Source: an uncultured Clostridium sp. (lineage in GTDB: Bacteria; Bacillota; Clostridia; Clostridiales; Clostridiaceae). From it: a DNA stretch of 64,000 bases. This document shows positions 39,578-50,297 of this stretch, piece by piece (position 1 is the first letter of the stretch; each line of letters begins with the position of its first letter). The notes beneath the pieces were generated by a model. It saw nothing but the letters and a program-made list of their open reading frames with translations, made no database searches and was not told where the DNA came from. The DNA lies in assembly GCF_947039605.1 (NCBI RefSeq), contig NZ_CAMQZG010000011.1, positions 18,518 to 82,517 of the forward strand, in the 5' to 3' direction. The translations under genes were made by a program, and so were the position numbers.

Positions 39578-41224
39578 TTATTTTTTTAATAATTCTAAAA
39601 CTATTTCTTTAAATATTGGTGTAGCTGTATTTCCCCCACCAAGTTCCTGCCCAGCTTCACCTTTCCCGTCTATGTTAGGTACAAAAACAACCATGTTATA
39701 ATACTCATCATCCATTTTAAAATAACCTAAAAACCATCCATGTGATGAATTACCTACTGATTCTGTTGTTCCTGTCTTTCCACCAATTTCAACGCCTTCT
39801 ATTTGCGCCTCTTTCCCAGTTCCATTATTCACACAATCTATAAGTAAATTTTTTATAATATTTGCATCAAATTCATCTAATACTTTAGATTGTTCACCTG
39901 AAAATTTTTTAATTTCTTTACCATCTTGATTTTTCACTTCTTTCATAAGAAAAGGTTCTATATAAAACCCACCATTTACAATAGTTGATAAACTTGCAAC
40001 TACCTGTATTGGAGTTGATTGTGCACCTTGCCCTATAGGAAAATTACCTTGTGACTCAGCAATATTTGCAATTGCCCCTGTACTCTCCATCCCTGTGCTC
40101 AAATCTAAGTTTAATACACTAGTAAAATACCCTTGCTCTTTTGCATATTCTACCAATAAATTATAATCTACCTCAGCACCAAGTTCTGCAAATATATCAT
40201 TGCATGAAACTTCCATAGCTTTTTGTAAATTTATTTTCCCATGAACATTGAACTCCTTACAAATTTTTCCTTTACACTCATACATATCGCTTAATGTAAC
40301 ATTATTGTATTTCATTGCTGCTCCAAGTGTAACGACCTTAAATGTTGATCCCGGCTCGTAGCCAACTACACCACCACCAGTTACCAAATTTGGTGCTAAC
40401 TCATCTTTTTGTGCTATTGATAGAACTTCTCCTGTACTAGACTTAACAAGAGCAACACCTATATTTTCATGAATTGAATACTCTTCTCTATTCAATACTT
40501 CTCTTATAGCCTCCTGATAATCTTTATCTATAGTAAGTCCAATGTTATTGTTATCAGGATTTACTTCATATTTTACTTCACTATATATCCCATCTATATC
40601 TTTTTCAAACATTATACTAGTTGCTTCATTATCTTTTGTATAATTTAAAATTTCACCCTCTAAAGAATCTGCACTTTTCAAATAATTATCTTCTTGTTTT
40701 TGGGGATTATAAGCTTTATCTTTCATTAAAATACTTTCAATACTCCAATTGTTAATATTAGTTTTTTCATCATATTGATAAGCATACATTCCCTTTACAC
40801 CCTTTAATTGCCCTACCTTCTTATAAGTTTCTTCTGAAATCTCATAAGTATATCTTATGTTTCCTGAGCTGGTTATTTTATTTACATCAAATTCTTTTAC
40901 TGCTTCTTCCATAATATAATTAAAACTTATAAAATTCTCTAAATTTTGATTCATACTATTCATTTTAAATGTATCACCATCAATTATAATTTTATATTTT
41001 CTTGTATAATTATTTAAATCTTTACCATTTCTGTCTAAAAGCAAATATTTATAATCTCCTACTTCTTCTTTTTCAATACTATTATTGTATTCTGTACCTG
41101 TTACAACAGGATTATATTTATTTTGAATATAATAAACTCTAAAAATTAAAATAACTAATAGAGTTACCATTATAAATTTCACCTTTTTAATTCTATCTTT
41201 TAAAATATATTCTTTACTAAACAA
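39578..41224 (-). CDS. Penicillin-binding protein transpeptidase (SpoVD/PbpA-like)
   Basis: GYEPGSTFKVVT (SxxK), SCNDIF (SxN), GGKTGTTE (KTG); N-terminal TM. Confidence 0.93.
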   Translation of the reverse strand: MFSKEYILKDRIKKVKFIMVTLLVILIFRVYYIQNKYNPVVTGTEYNNSIEKEEVGDYKYLLLDRNGKDLNNYTRKYKIIIDGDTFKMNSMNQNLENFISFNYIMEEAVKEFDVNKITSSGNIRYTYEISEETYKKVGQLKGVKGMYAYQYDEKTNINNWSIESILMKDKAYNPQKQEDNYLKSADSLEGEILNYTKDNEATSIMFEKDIDGIYSEVKYEVNPDNNNIGLTIDKDYQEAIREVLNREEYSIHENIGVALVKSSTGEVLSIAQKDELAPNLVTGGGVVGYEPGSTFKVVTLGAAMKYNNVTLSDMYECKGKICKEFNVHGKINLQKAMEVSCNDIFAELGAEVDYNLLVEYAKEQGYFTSVLNLDLSTGMESTGAIANIAESQGNFPIGQGAQSTPIQVVASLSTIVNGGFYIEPFLMKEVKNQDGKEIKKFSGEQSKVLDEFDANIIKNLLIDCVNNGTGKEAQIEGVEIGGKTGTTESVGNSSHGWFLGYFKMDDEYYNMVVFVPNIDGKGEAGQELGGGNTATPIFKEIVLELLKK

Positions 41225-41225
41225 A

Positions 41226-41268
41226 AAAACACCCCTTTTAGCTACATACTAGCCAAAAGAGGTATTTT
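41226..41268 (-). terminator. Rho-independent terminator downstream of udk
   Basis: aatacctcttttggct/agctaaaaggggtgtt stem with U-run. Confidence 0.8.
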
Positions 41269-41275
41269 TTATTCA

Positions 41276-41896
41276 TTATTTATCAATTACTTGTTTAATT
41301 TTAGCAACCATTATATCTATTGCAACCTTATTTCTTCCACCTTCTGGAATAATAATATCTGCATATTTTTTTGTTGGTTCTGTAAACTGATTGTGCATAG
41401 GTTTAACAACATTTAAGTACTGGTTTATTACTGATTCTATTGTTCTACCTCTTTCGTTTATATCTCTAACCATTCTTCTTATAATTCTGACATCAGCATC
41501 TGTATCAACATAAATTTTTATATCTAATAGTTCTCTAATTCTTGGATCTTCTAAAACTAGAATTCCTTCAACTATTATAATTTCTTTAGTTTCTACATTT
41601 ACCTTTTCAACACTTCTGTTGTGATTCGTGAAGTCATAAACAGGCTTTTCTATGTCTTTTCCTTCTAATAAATCTGATAAGTGTTTAACTAAAAGATCAT
41701 TATCAAAAGCATTCGGATGATCATAATTAGTTTTACATCTATCCTCTGGTGTTAAATGACTTTGATCCTTATAGTAAGAATCTTGCTCCATCATAGCTAT
41801 ACATTCTTCACTAAACTTTGCATATATTTCTTTTGCAATAGTACTTTTTCCAGATCCTGTTCCACCTGTAATCCCTATTAGTATCGGTCTAGTCAT
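41276..41896 (-). CDS. udk: Uridine kinase
   Basis: [21 protein letters not shown] motifs. Confidence 0.97.
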   Translation of the reverse strand: MTRPILIGITGGTGSGKSTIAKEIYAKFSEECIAMMEQDSYYKDQSHLTPEDRCKTNYDHPNAFDNDLLVKHLSDLLEGKDIEKPVYDFTNHNRSVEKVNVETKEIIIVEGILVLEDPRIRELLDIKIYVDTDADVRIIRRMVRDINERGRTIESVINQYLNVVKPMHNQFTEPTKKYADIIIPEGGRNKVAIDIMVAKIKQVIDK

Positions 41897-41899
41897 CTT

Positions 41900-43162
41900 T
41901 TATTTGCCTCCTTGGTTAGTCATCACCATAAGTGGTTTTACTTTTTTATTTGTAACAAGCATATCATCTTTTTTAAGTTTTTTATCTGTTTTTACAGTAA
42001 AAATCATTGTTGCTTTGTTCGCAACATCTATTTTATTGCCACCTTCATCATGCATATCTTCAAGTGTAAATGCAAAATAATCTGCTCCTGGAGTTAATAC
42101 TTCAACTTCCTCACCTTCAAATATTCTATTTTTTTGAAGAATTGTAGCAATTTGTGTTTCTTCATCATAGTTTTGAACAACACCAACAATATCAAAATCT
42201 CTTACATATGATGTTGTATCAAAAATTTCTGTATTATTCTTTCTACCAAAATAAAAACCTTTTTCATATTGTCTATGACTTATTCTCATAAGAATTTCTT
42301 TGTGTTTTGGATCTAATACATAATTTTCTTTATCCTCAAAGTAAGCATCAACAGCTTCTCTATACGCCTTAACTATAGAAGCAACATAGAACTCACTCTT
42401 CATTCTTCCTTCTATTTTAAATGAATTTATTCCACTCTCAACAAGTTCTGGAATATGGTCAATCATACATAAATCTTTTGCATTCATTATATATGTCCCA
42501 TCTTCATCTTCAACTATTGGATATAATTCACCAGGTCTTGTTTCTTCCATTATGTAGTATTTATATCTACAAGCATTTGAACAAGCTCCTCTATTCGCAT
42601 CTCTTCCTAACATATAGTTAGAAATAAGACATCTACCTGAGTATGCAATACACATTGAACCATGTATAAATGCTTCAAGTTCACAATCTTCTGGTAAGTT
42701 TTCTTTATAACCTTCTATTTCTTTAAAACTAAGTTCTCTTGCAAGAACTATTCTTTTAATTCCTTGCTTATACCAAAACTCAGCTGCTTTCCAGTTTACA
42801 TTATTTGCTTGTGTACTTAAATGTATTTCTAGACTTGGTACAACTTCTTGCGCAATTGCAATTATACCAGGGTCTCCTGCAATTATTGCATCTATTCCAA
42901 CATCTACAAGAGCTTTAAGATACTCTGGCGCTCCTTTAAGATTACCATTTCTAGCAAAAATATTCATTACAACATAAACTTTTTTACCTCTTTCATGTGC
43001 ATATTTAACCCCTTCTGCAATTTGTTCATTTGAAAAGTTATCAGAAAAAGCTCTAAGATTAAACTGATTTCCGCCTAAATAAACAGCATCTGCACCGTAG
43101 TCAATAGCTGTCTTTAATTTACTTAAATTACCTGCTGGTGCAAGTATTTCTGGTTTTTTCAT
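41900..43162 (-). CDS. U32 family peptidase (TrhP/YrrO-like)
   Basis: ELEAFIHGSMCIAYSGRCLISNYMLGRDANRGACSNACR U32 signature. Confidence 0.96.
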   Translation of the reverse strand: MKKPEILAPAGNLSKLKTAIDYGADAVYLGGNQFNLRAFSDNFSNEQIAEGVKYAHERGKKVYVVMNIFARNGNLKGAPEYLKALVDVGIDAIIAGDPGIIAIAQEVVPSLEIHLSTQANNVNWKAAEFWYKQGIKRIVLARELSFKEIEGYKENLPEDCELEAFIHGSMCIAYSGRCLISNYMLGRDANRGACSNACRYKYYIMEETRPGELYPIVEDEDGTYIMNAKDLCMIDHIPELVESGINSFKIEGRMKSEFYVASIVKAYREAVDAYFEDKENYVLDPKHKEILMRISHRQYEKGFYFGRKNNTEIFDTTSYVRDFDIVGVVQNYDEETQIATILQKNRIFEGEEVEVLTPGADYFAFTLEDMHDEGGNKIDVANKATMIFTVKTDKKLKKDDMLVTNKKVKPLMVMTNQGGK

Positions 43163-43812
43163 TATAAATTCCTCCTCTTAGTTATAGCGATTCCATCTCC
43201 CATCGGAATAATAGTAGTTATAAGATTATCTGAATTTGAAACCATCTCAAGATAAGATCTCATTCTTCTAACAATCGTAATTTGTCTTCTCTTAACTAAG
43301 TCATCAGAAGCAATCATACCTCTAAACAGTACATTATCTGCTATTAGTACGCCATCTTTTTCAAGTAATCTAAGGCAATGAGGTAAGAAATGATTGTAAT
43401 GTCCCTTACCTGCATCCATAAATATCATGTCATATTTTTCTTCTAATTGTTCAAGGTGTTCTAAACAGTCTCCTGATAAAACCTCTATTTTATCTTCAAG
43501 ACCAAATTTTCTTATATTTTCTTTTGCATAAGAAATCATTTTCTCATCTCTTTCAATACTAGTAATAAAACAGTCTCCCTGCATAGTTTTATTCATAAGT
43601 ATTGAAGAATAACCAATGGCGGTGCCAAGTTCTAGAATTCTTTTTGGCTTTTGCATTGCAACCATAAATTCTAAAAACTTACCACCCTCCTTTTGGATTA
43701 TAGGAACAATATTTTCTTTTGCAAATTCTTCTAAATCTTTAAGTTCATCATCTCTATCTGGAATTAAACCTCTAAGGTAATTTTCCATATATCCAAAAGT
43801 TACTCCACTCAC
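43162..43812 (-). CDS. O-methyltransferase (YrrM/TrmR-like)
   Basis: LELGTAIGYSSILM, DMIFMDAGKGHY; next to U32 peptidase. Confidence 0.93.
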   Translation of the reverse strand: MSGVTFGYMENYLRGLIPDRDDELKDLEEFAKENIVPIIQKEGGKFLEFMVAMQKPKRILELGTAIGYSSILMNKTMQGDCFITSIERDEKMISYAKENIRKFGLEDKIEVLSGDCLEHLEQLEEKYDMIFMDAGKGHYNHFLPHCLRLLEKDGVLIADNVLFRGMIASDDLVKRRQITIVRRMRSYLEMVSNSDNLITTIIPMGDGIAITKRRNL

Positions 43813-43833
43813 TGATTAAACTCCTTTAATCTT

Positions 43834-44889
43834 TTACTTTTCTTTTTGTTGTTCTGCTATATATTTACTATATTTCTCTGCCGCTACACTGAACTCTGCA
43901 TAACTTTTTGTAAAGAAATGTTGATCACTACCTGGATTTAAAACATAGTAAAGATAATCAGTTTTAGCTGGTTTTAAAGCTGCTTCTAATGCATCTACAC
44001 CAGGGCTACAAATAGCTCCTATTGGTAATCCTGGGACTTTATATGTGTTATATGGTGAATCTATCTCTAGATATTTATTATAGACTACAGATTTATGTTC
44101 GCCCATTGCATATAAAACTGTTGCATCTAATTGAAGTGGCATATGAATTGCAAGTCTATTATAAATAACAGATGCAACCTTTGCTCTATCTTCTTTAGTG
44201 CTAGCCTCACCCTCTATCATTGAAGCTATAGTAACATATTTTTGATATTGATCTTCATTAATTTTAACTCCTGCTTCCTGTTGTGCTATTAGCATCTCTT
44301 TTTGGAATTGATTTAACATCATAGATATTATGTCATCTGCAGTAGCTGTTTTAGGAATATTATAAGTATCAGGATATAAGAATCCTTCTAAATTATATCT
44401 TCTTTCTGAACTCGGTTTAATATAACTTGGTAATGGATAATTTTTAACAGCATCTATAAATACACTAGCCTTCATTATACCTTGGTCTTGTAATCTATCT
44501 GCCATTTTTTGAATTGTAAATCCTTCTGGAAAAGTAATTTTATATGTTGCTACTTCACCTTTTACAAGCATATTTACAAATCCATCTAAGTTTATATTTC
44601 CTGGTATTTCATAATCTCCTGGTTTAATATCTGTCTCTGAAGGATTTAACTTTAAATATACCTTAGTTAAAAATGAATTCTTTATAATCCCCTTAGCCTC
44701 TAATTGGTCTAAAACAGTATATAAATATTCCCCTTTTTGCACATTAATGTCTAAAACTTTATCAGTCGTGCTAAATGGACTTTTCTTATTCTCTGTATAC
44801 TTAAAAGTAAAAACTCCAAGTATAGCGATTATTATAACCACTATTAAAATTATTGCCAAAGTGATTTTTGATTTAAATCCCTTATTCAT
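43834..44889 (-). CDS. mltG: Endolytic transglycosylase MltG (YceG)
   Basis: LEGFLYPDTYN, ASMIEGEA, PYNTYKVPGLPIGAICSPG. Confidence 0.96.
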   Translation of the reverse strand: MNKGFKSKITLAIILIVVIIIAILGVFTFKYTENKKSPFSTTDKVLDINVQKGEYLYTVLDQLEAKGIIKNSFLTKVYLKLNPSETDIKPGDYEIPGNINLDGFVNMLVKGEVATYKITFPEGFTIQKMADRLQDQGIMKASVFIDAVKNYPLPSYIKPSSERRYNLEGFLYPDTYNIPKTATADDIISMMLNQFQKEMLIAQQEAGVKINEDQYQKYVTIASMIEGEASTKEDRAKVASVIYNRLAIHMPLQLDATVLYAMGEHKSVVYNKYLEIDSPYNTYKVPGLPIGAICSPGVDALEAALKPAKTDYLYYVLNPGSDQHFFTKSYAEFSVAAEKYSKYIAEQQKEK

Positions 44890-44912
44890 AGAATTCCCCC
44901 TATTATATAGTA

Positions 44913-44938
44913 AATAGCCAAAAAATCATTTGGCTATT
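44913..44938 (-). terminator. Rho-independent terminator of typA
   Basis: aatagccaaa/tttggctatt stem. Confidence 0.7.
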
Positions 44939-44974
44939 CCTATATATTATAATGTTTTTCTATAAATTAATAAA

Positions 44975-46792
44975 CTATTTTCTTGAAGATCTTTTTCTTT
45001 CATTAGAATCAAGAATTCTTTTTCTTATTCTAACACTTTCTGGTGTTACTTCTACTAATTCATCATTAGCTATAAATTCTAAACATTGCTCAAGAGACAT
45101 TTCTCTGTGAGGAACAAGTTTTAAAGCATCATCTGCTCCTGATGATCTTGTATTTGTAAGTTGTTTCTTTCTACACACGTTAATTTCTAAATCTTCTGCT
45201 CTAGCACATTCTCCACAAACCATACCTGCATAAACGTCTGTTGCTGCACCCATGAATAGTGTTCCTCTGTCTTGAGCGTTATATAATCCGTAAGCAACAG
45301 CTGTTCCTGATTCAAATACAACTAATGAACCTCTGCTTCTTCCTGGCATTTCACCTTTAACTTTTTCATATCCATCAAATACGTGGTTCATGATACCATT
45401 ACCTTTTGTATCTGTCATGAATTCGTTTCTGAATCCTATAAGACCTCTTGCAGGAATTTTGAACTCAAGTCTTGAGTATCCATTAACTGCTGATGTCATG
45501 TTTACCATTTCACCTTTTCTTGGTCCTAATTTTTCCATTATAGGTCCCATGAACTCTTCTGGAACATCTATTGTTAAGTATTCCATCGGCTCAACTTTAA
45601 CTCCATTTTCTTCTTTGAAGATAACGTTTGGTTTTGAAACTTGAAGTTCAAATCCTTCTCTTCTCATTGTTTCTATAAGTATTGATAAGTGAAGTTCTCC
45701 TCTACCACTTACTTCGAAACACTCAGGAGTAAGTTCTTTAACTCTTAAACTTACGTTAGTTTCAAGTTCTTTCATTAATCTATCTCTTAAATGTCTTGAT
45801 GTAATGAATTTACCTTCTTTACCAGCAAATGGTGAATTATTAACCATAAAGTTCATGTTTAATGTAGGCTCGTCTATTTTAACAAATGGTAGTGCTTCTG
45901 GTGTTCCTGCATCTGCTATTGTTTCACCTATGTTTACATCATTTATACCACTTATAGCAACTATGTCACCAATTGTAGCTTCTTCAACTTCTTCTCTTTT
46001 AAGACCATTGTATCCAAATATACTTGATATTTTGAATTTAACAACTTCTCCATTTTCTCTTACAACTGCAGCTTGTTGGTTTCTTGTAGCTGTTCCTCTT
46101 TCGATTCTACCAATAGCTATTTTTCCAACGTATTCACTTGAATCAAGAGTTGTTACAAGCATTTGAAGTGGAGCTTCTTTATCTCCAACTGGTGCTGGTA
46201 CATGTGCAACTATTAAGTCAAATAAATCTTTCATATTATCTTTTGGTGTTTCTAATTCATTTGTACATACACCATTTCTAGCTGAAGCATATATGATAGG
46301 GAAGTCTAACTGATCATCAGCCGCTCCAAGTTCTAAGAATAACTCAAATACCTCATCAATAACTATTTCTGGTCTAGCATCTGATTTATCAATTTTATTG
46401 ATAACTACCATTGGACATAATCCAAGTTCTAATGCTTTTCTTAAAACGAATTTAGTTTGTGGCATTGGTCCTTCATATGAATCAACTACTAATACAACAC
46501 TATCAACCATTTTAAGTACACGTTCAACTTCTCCACCGAAATCTGCGTGTCCTGGTGTATCTATTATGTTTATTTTAGTATCGTTATATTGAACTGATGT
46601 GTTTTTTGAAAGGATTGTTATACCTCTCTCTTTTTCTAGGTCATTTGAGTCCATAACTCTTTCTTCTACTTTCTCATTTGCTCTAAATGTATTACTTTGT
46701 CTTAATAGCGCATCAACTAATGTCGTTTTACCGTGGTCAACGTGGGCTATAATAGCTATGTTTCTTATATCTTCTCTTACAAAATTACTCAT
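44975..46792 (-). CDS. typA: Translational GTPase TypA/BipA
   Basis: [34 protein letters not shown]. Confidence 0.98.
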   Translation of the reverse strand: MSNFVREDIRNIAIIAHVDHGKTTLVDALLRQSNTFRANEKVEERVMDSNDLEKERGITILSKNTSVQYNDTKINIIDTPGHADFGGEVERVLKMVDSVVLVVDSYEGPMPQTKFVLRKALELGLCPMVVINKIDKSDARPEIVIDEVFELFLELGAADDQLDFPIIYASARNGVCTNELETPKDNMKDLFDLIVAHVPAPVGDKEAPLQMLVTTLDSSEYVGKIAIGRIERGTATRNQQAAVVRENGEVVKFKISSIFGYNGLKREEVEEATIGDIVAISGINDVNIGETIADAGTPEALPFVKIDEPTLNMNFMVNNSPFAGKEGKFITSRHLRDRLMKELETNVSLRVKELTPECFEVSGRGELHLSILIETMRREGFELQVSKPNVIFKEENGVKVEPMEYLTIDVPEEFMGPIMEKLGPRKGEMVNMTSAVNGYSRLEFKIPARGLIGFRNEFMTDTKGNGIMNHVFDGYEKVKGEMPGRSRGSLVVFESGTAVAYGLYNAQDRGTLFMGAATDVYAGMVCGECARAEDLEINVCRKKQLTNTRSSGADDALKLVPHREMSLEQCLEFIANDELVEVTPESVRIRKRILDSNERKRSSRK

Positions 46793-46833
46793 TATTATTC
46801 CTCCAAACTTTTAGTCCATTTTATTGCATAAAA

Positions 46834-46861
46834 AATTGGATACTTATGTCAGTATCCAATT
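46834..46861 (-). terminator. Rho-independent terminator of rnjA
   Basis: aattggatact/agtatccaatt stem with U-run on the - strand. Confidence 0.85.
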
Positions 46862-46941
46862 CTCTTTCTCAATATAGAATTCTAATGGTTTAGATTTAAA
46901 TTGTCAACCATTAAAATTTTATATTTGAGATTATTGAAATA

Positions 46942-48609
46942 TTATATTTCCATAATTATAGGTAATATCATTGGTCTTCTCTTAGTCTTCTCATATAAAT
47001 ACGCTTTTAAGACGTCTCTAATAGTTGACTTAATTGTTGCCCAATCTTTTATATTATTTGCTTCACAATTTGCTAAAGCATCTCTTACAACATTTTTAGC
47101 TTTCCCCATAAGATCTTCAGATTCTCTTACATAAACAAATCCTCTTGATATTATGTCTGGGCCTGATGCCACATATCCGCCTGCTTTATCCATTGTTACA
47201 ACAACAACAACTATACCATCTTGTGATAAATGTCTTCTATCTCGTAAAACGATATTTCCAACATCTCCAACACCTAAACCATCAACAAATACTTGACCTG
47301 ATGGTACTGTACCTGCTTTTTTAATAGAATCTCTACTTACTTCTATGATATCTCCATTTTCAATAATTAGAGTATTCTCCTCTGGCATTCCTAATTCATG
47401 TGATAATTGTGCATGTCTCTTTAAGTGTCTAAATTCTCCATGAATTGGTACAAAGAACTTAGGCTTAACTAAACATTGCATTAATTTCAATTCTTCTTGA
47501 CAAGCGTGTCCTGATACATGTATACCCTCTGACGCTTGATAAATAACTTCAGCACCTTTTTTAGTTAACTGGTTAATTACTTTAGATACTAATTTTTCAT
47601 TACCTGGTATTGGTGTTGCTGAAAGAACAACTGTATCACCTGGTATAATATTAAGTTTTCTATGCTCTGAAGCTGCCATTCTAGCTAATGCTGACATTGG
47701 CTCTCCTTGGCTTCCTGTTGTGATAATTGCAATTTGATCACTTGGAATTTTATTCATAGCCTCAATATTAACAAGTGTACCTTGTTGAACCTTTAGATAT
47801 CCTAGCTCAACTGCTACTTGCATAATATTTTCCATACTTCTTCCAGATACTGCAACTTTTCTTCCGTGTTTTTCTGCTGATTCTATTATTTGTTGAACTC
47901 TATGAACATTTGATGCAAATGTAGCTGTTATAACTCTTCCTTTTGCATTTCCAAATATTCTATCTAGGTTTGCTCCAACAGTTTTCTCTGATGGTGTGTA
48001 TCCTGGTTTGTTTACATTTGTTGAATCAGCTAATAATGCTAAAACACCTTTTTTTCCTAGTTCTGCAAATCTTCCAAAATCCATTCTTTCACCATCAATT
48101 GGTGTATACTCTACTTTAAAATCTCCTGTATGAAGTATAACCCCCATTGGTGTGTGTACAGCAATAGCAACTGAGTCAGCTATACTGTGGTTTGTTTTAA
48201 CAAATTCTACTGATGATGAGTTTAATTTTATAATATCTCTTGGTTTAACTGTAATTAACTCTGTAGAACTTAATAATCCGTGCTCTCTTAATTTAGTTTC
48301 TAAAATACCTAAAGTAAGCTTTGTACCATATATTGGAACATTTAACTGTTTCAATACATATGGTATTGCTCCGATGTGGTCCTCATGCCCATGAGTAAGG
48401 AATATCCCCCTTACTTTTTCAGCATTTTTTACAAGATAAGAAACATCTGGAATAACTATATCTATTCCATACATATCATCATCTGGGAATTTTAATCCAC
48501 AGTCAATAACAACTATATCATCTTTAAATTCAATAGCAGTTATATTTTTTCCTATCTCATTAATACCACCTAAAGGTATTATTCTTGCCTTTAGTTTTTC
48601 ACGTTTCAT
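46942..48609 (-). CDS. rnjA: Ribonuclease J
   Basis: LTHGHEDHIGAIPYVLK metallo-beta-lactamase motif; 555 aa. Confidence 0.96.
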   Translation of the reverse strand: MKREKLKARIIPLGGINEIGKNITAIEFKDDIVVIDCGLKFPDDDMYGIDIVIPDVSYLVKNAEKVRGIFLTHGHEDHIGAIPYVLKQLNVPIYGTKLTLGILETKLREHGLLSSTELITVKPRDIIKLNSSSVEFVKTNHSIADSVAIAVHTPMGVILHTGDFKVEYTPIDGERMDFGRFAELGKKGVLALLADSTNVNKPGYTPSEKTVGANLDRIFGNAKGRVITATFASNVHRVQQIIESAEKHGRKVAVSGRSMENIMQVAVELGYLKVQQGTLVNIEAMNKIPSDQIAIITTGSQGEPMSALARMAASEHRKLNIIPGDTVVLSATPIPGNEKLVSKVINQLTKKGAEVIYQASEGIHVSGHACQEELKLMQCLVKPKFFVPIHGEFRHLKRHAQLSHELGMPEENTLIIENGDIIEVSRDSIKKAGTVPSGQVFVDGLGVGDVGNIVLRDRRHLSQDGIVVVVVTMDKAGGYVASGPDIISRGFVYVRESEDLMGKAKNVVRDALANCEANNIKDWATIKSTIRDVLKAYLYEKTKRRPMILPIIMEI

Positions 48610-48675
48610 AATTCTCCTCCTTCTAAAATTTTCATAATTTTATATAAAAAATTTTTATCTTTATGATAAAATTGT

Positions 48676-49134
48676 TTATTTTCTACAACTTTGGCATAAG
48701 CCAAAAAACTTAACAGAATGGTCTTCAATTTTAAATCCATATTTCTGTTCTACTTCATTTTCTAATTCTTCTAGTAAGTCATCTTCAACTTCTGATACAC
48801 TGCCACATGAATTGCAAACTAGATGATGATGTCTATGATTTTCATTTTCATTAGCAAGTTCATACCTACTACATCCATCATTTAAATCTAACTTGTATAT
48901 TACACCCATTTCTTCTAAAAGTAAAATAGTTCTATATACCGTTGCAAGTCCTATTTCAGGACAGTTTATTTTTACTTGATCGTAAATTTCCTCAGCTGTT
49001 AAGTGTTTTTTCTCACTTTCCATTATTATATCTACTATAGCTCTTCTCTGTGGAGTAAGCTTGTAGCCCTTACTCTTAAATTGTTCTTTAAGAGTTTTAT
49101 AATCTTTAGCAGTTAGTTGCGTCATATTATCCAA
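48676..49134 (-). CDS. Fur-family transcriptional regulator
   Basis: KLTPQRRAIVDII, GLATVYRTILLLEEMG, HHHLVCNSCG, CQSC zinc site. Confidence 0.95.
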   Translation of the reverse strand: MDNMTQLTAKDYKTLKEQFKSKGYKLTPQRRAIVDIIMESEKKHLTAEEIYDQVKINCPEIGLATVYRTILLLEEMGVIYKLDLNDGCSRYELANENENHRHHHLVCNSCGSVSEVEDDLLEELENEVEQKYGFKIEDHSVKFFGLCQSCRK

Positions 49135-49160
49135 CCCCTCACCTTTAAATTAATTTTAAT

Positions 49161-49415
49161 TTATTCTTCTTCACTCATTATTGTTGCATAAGCTTCTTCT
49201 ATCATAGCAAGCTCTACATCATTTTCTATTGGCTCTAATCCTGTGTTACCATCTTCATCTTCAATAACTCTCATTGCTATTATAACATCATCATCTTCTT
49301 CTGGTGATAATAAAAAGAACTCTGAGTCTTCAATTTCTAATTTTGTAACAATTTCAAATGTAACCTCTACGCCGTTCTCATCACTTAAAACTATTTTGTT
49401 TAATTCATTTTCCAT
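49161..49415 (-). CDS. DUF1292 family protein (YrzB-like)
   Basis: Acidic 84-aa protein; ruvX-DUF1292-fur order. Confidence 0.88.
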   Translation of the reverse strand: MENELNKIVLSDENGVEVTFEIVTKLEIEDSEFFLLSPEEDDDVIIAMRVIEDEDGNTGLEPIENDVELAMIEEAYATIMSEEE

Positions 49416-49435
49416 GTTAATTTCTCCTCTGTTCT

Positions 49436-49849
49436 TTATTTTGATATTCTATCTAAATATCCCTGTAATATATATATTGCAGCGATTTTATCTACTATTT
49501 TTTTCCTCTTTGCTCTTGATAAATCCGCTTCTATCATAGCTTTATGAGCTGCTACCGTTGTTAGTCTTTCATCCCAAAAAACTATTTCTGGATTAAAACC
49601 ATTAGTCAACTGCTTGCAAAAATCATAAACCATATCACCTGATGGACCTATTGTTCCATTCATATTTTTAGGAAGCCCAGCTACTATTGTAGTTGCACCA
49701 TATTCATCATAATATTTTTTCACTTCAGCTACATCAGCTGTGAAATTTTTTCTTTTTATAGTTGTTATCCCCTGTGCTGTCCACCCTAATGGATCACTTA
49801 TTGCAACACCTATAGTTCTACTTCCTATATCTAGTCCTAGAATTCGCAT
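49436..49849 (-). CDS. ruvX: Putative Holliday junction resolvase / pre-16S rRNA nuclease YqgF
   Basis: [28 protein letters not shown]. Confidence 0.97.
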   Translation of the reverse strand: MRILGLDIGSRTIGVAISDPLGWTAQGITTIKRKNFTADVAEVKKYYDEYGATTIVAGLPKNMNGTIGPSGDMVYDFCKQLTNGFNPEIVFWDERLTTVAAHKAMIEADLSRAKRKKIVDKIAAIYILQGYLDRISK

Positions 49850-49867
49850 ATATTACTCCTTATAATT

Positions 49868-49893
49868 AAAGAGTACCCCAAAGGGCACTCTTT
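49868..49893 (-). terminator. Rho-independent terminator at the ireB stop
   Basis: aaagagtgcccttt-ggggtactcttt hairpin, with U-run on the - strand. Confidence 0.6.
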
Positions 49894-50150
49894 TATTTTA
49901 TTTCAAGATAGGTTTTTATAACCTCTTCTAGAATTTCATCTCTCTCTAGTTTTCTAACTAAAGCTCTTGCCCCGTTGTAATTAGTAATGTAAGTAGGGTC
50001 TCCTGATATTAAGTATCCAACTAATTGATTTACAGGATTATAACCCTTCTCTTTTAAAGAATTATATACATCTGTTAAGATTATTTTTGTTAAATCCTCT
50101 TTATCTTTATTAAAATCAAATTGCATAGTATTTTCAAAATTGTTTCCCAT
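49893..50150 (-). CDS. ireB: IreB family regulatory phosphoprotein (YrzL/DUF965)
   Basis: [36 protein letters not shown]; alaS-ireB-ruvX order. Confidence 0.96.
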   Translation of the reverse strand: MGNNFENTMQFDFNKDKEDLTKIILTDVYNSLKEKGYNPVNQLVGYLISGDPTYITNYNGARALVRKLERDEILEEVIKTYLEIK

Positions 50151-50297
50151 AGTTTCGCTACTCTTGTAGCTTCACCCCCTTACAAAATTTATACTAATTT
50201 ATATTTTTTAGTATTGACTCTATTTCTATTTATTATTCATTTTATATAATAAAGTATTTGTTAATCCCATTATAAACTAAAATTTCTCAATTGTATA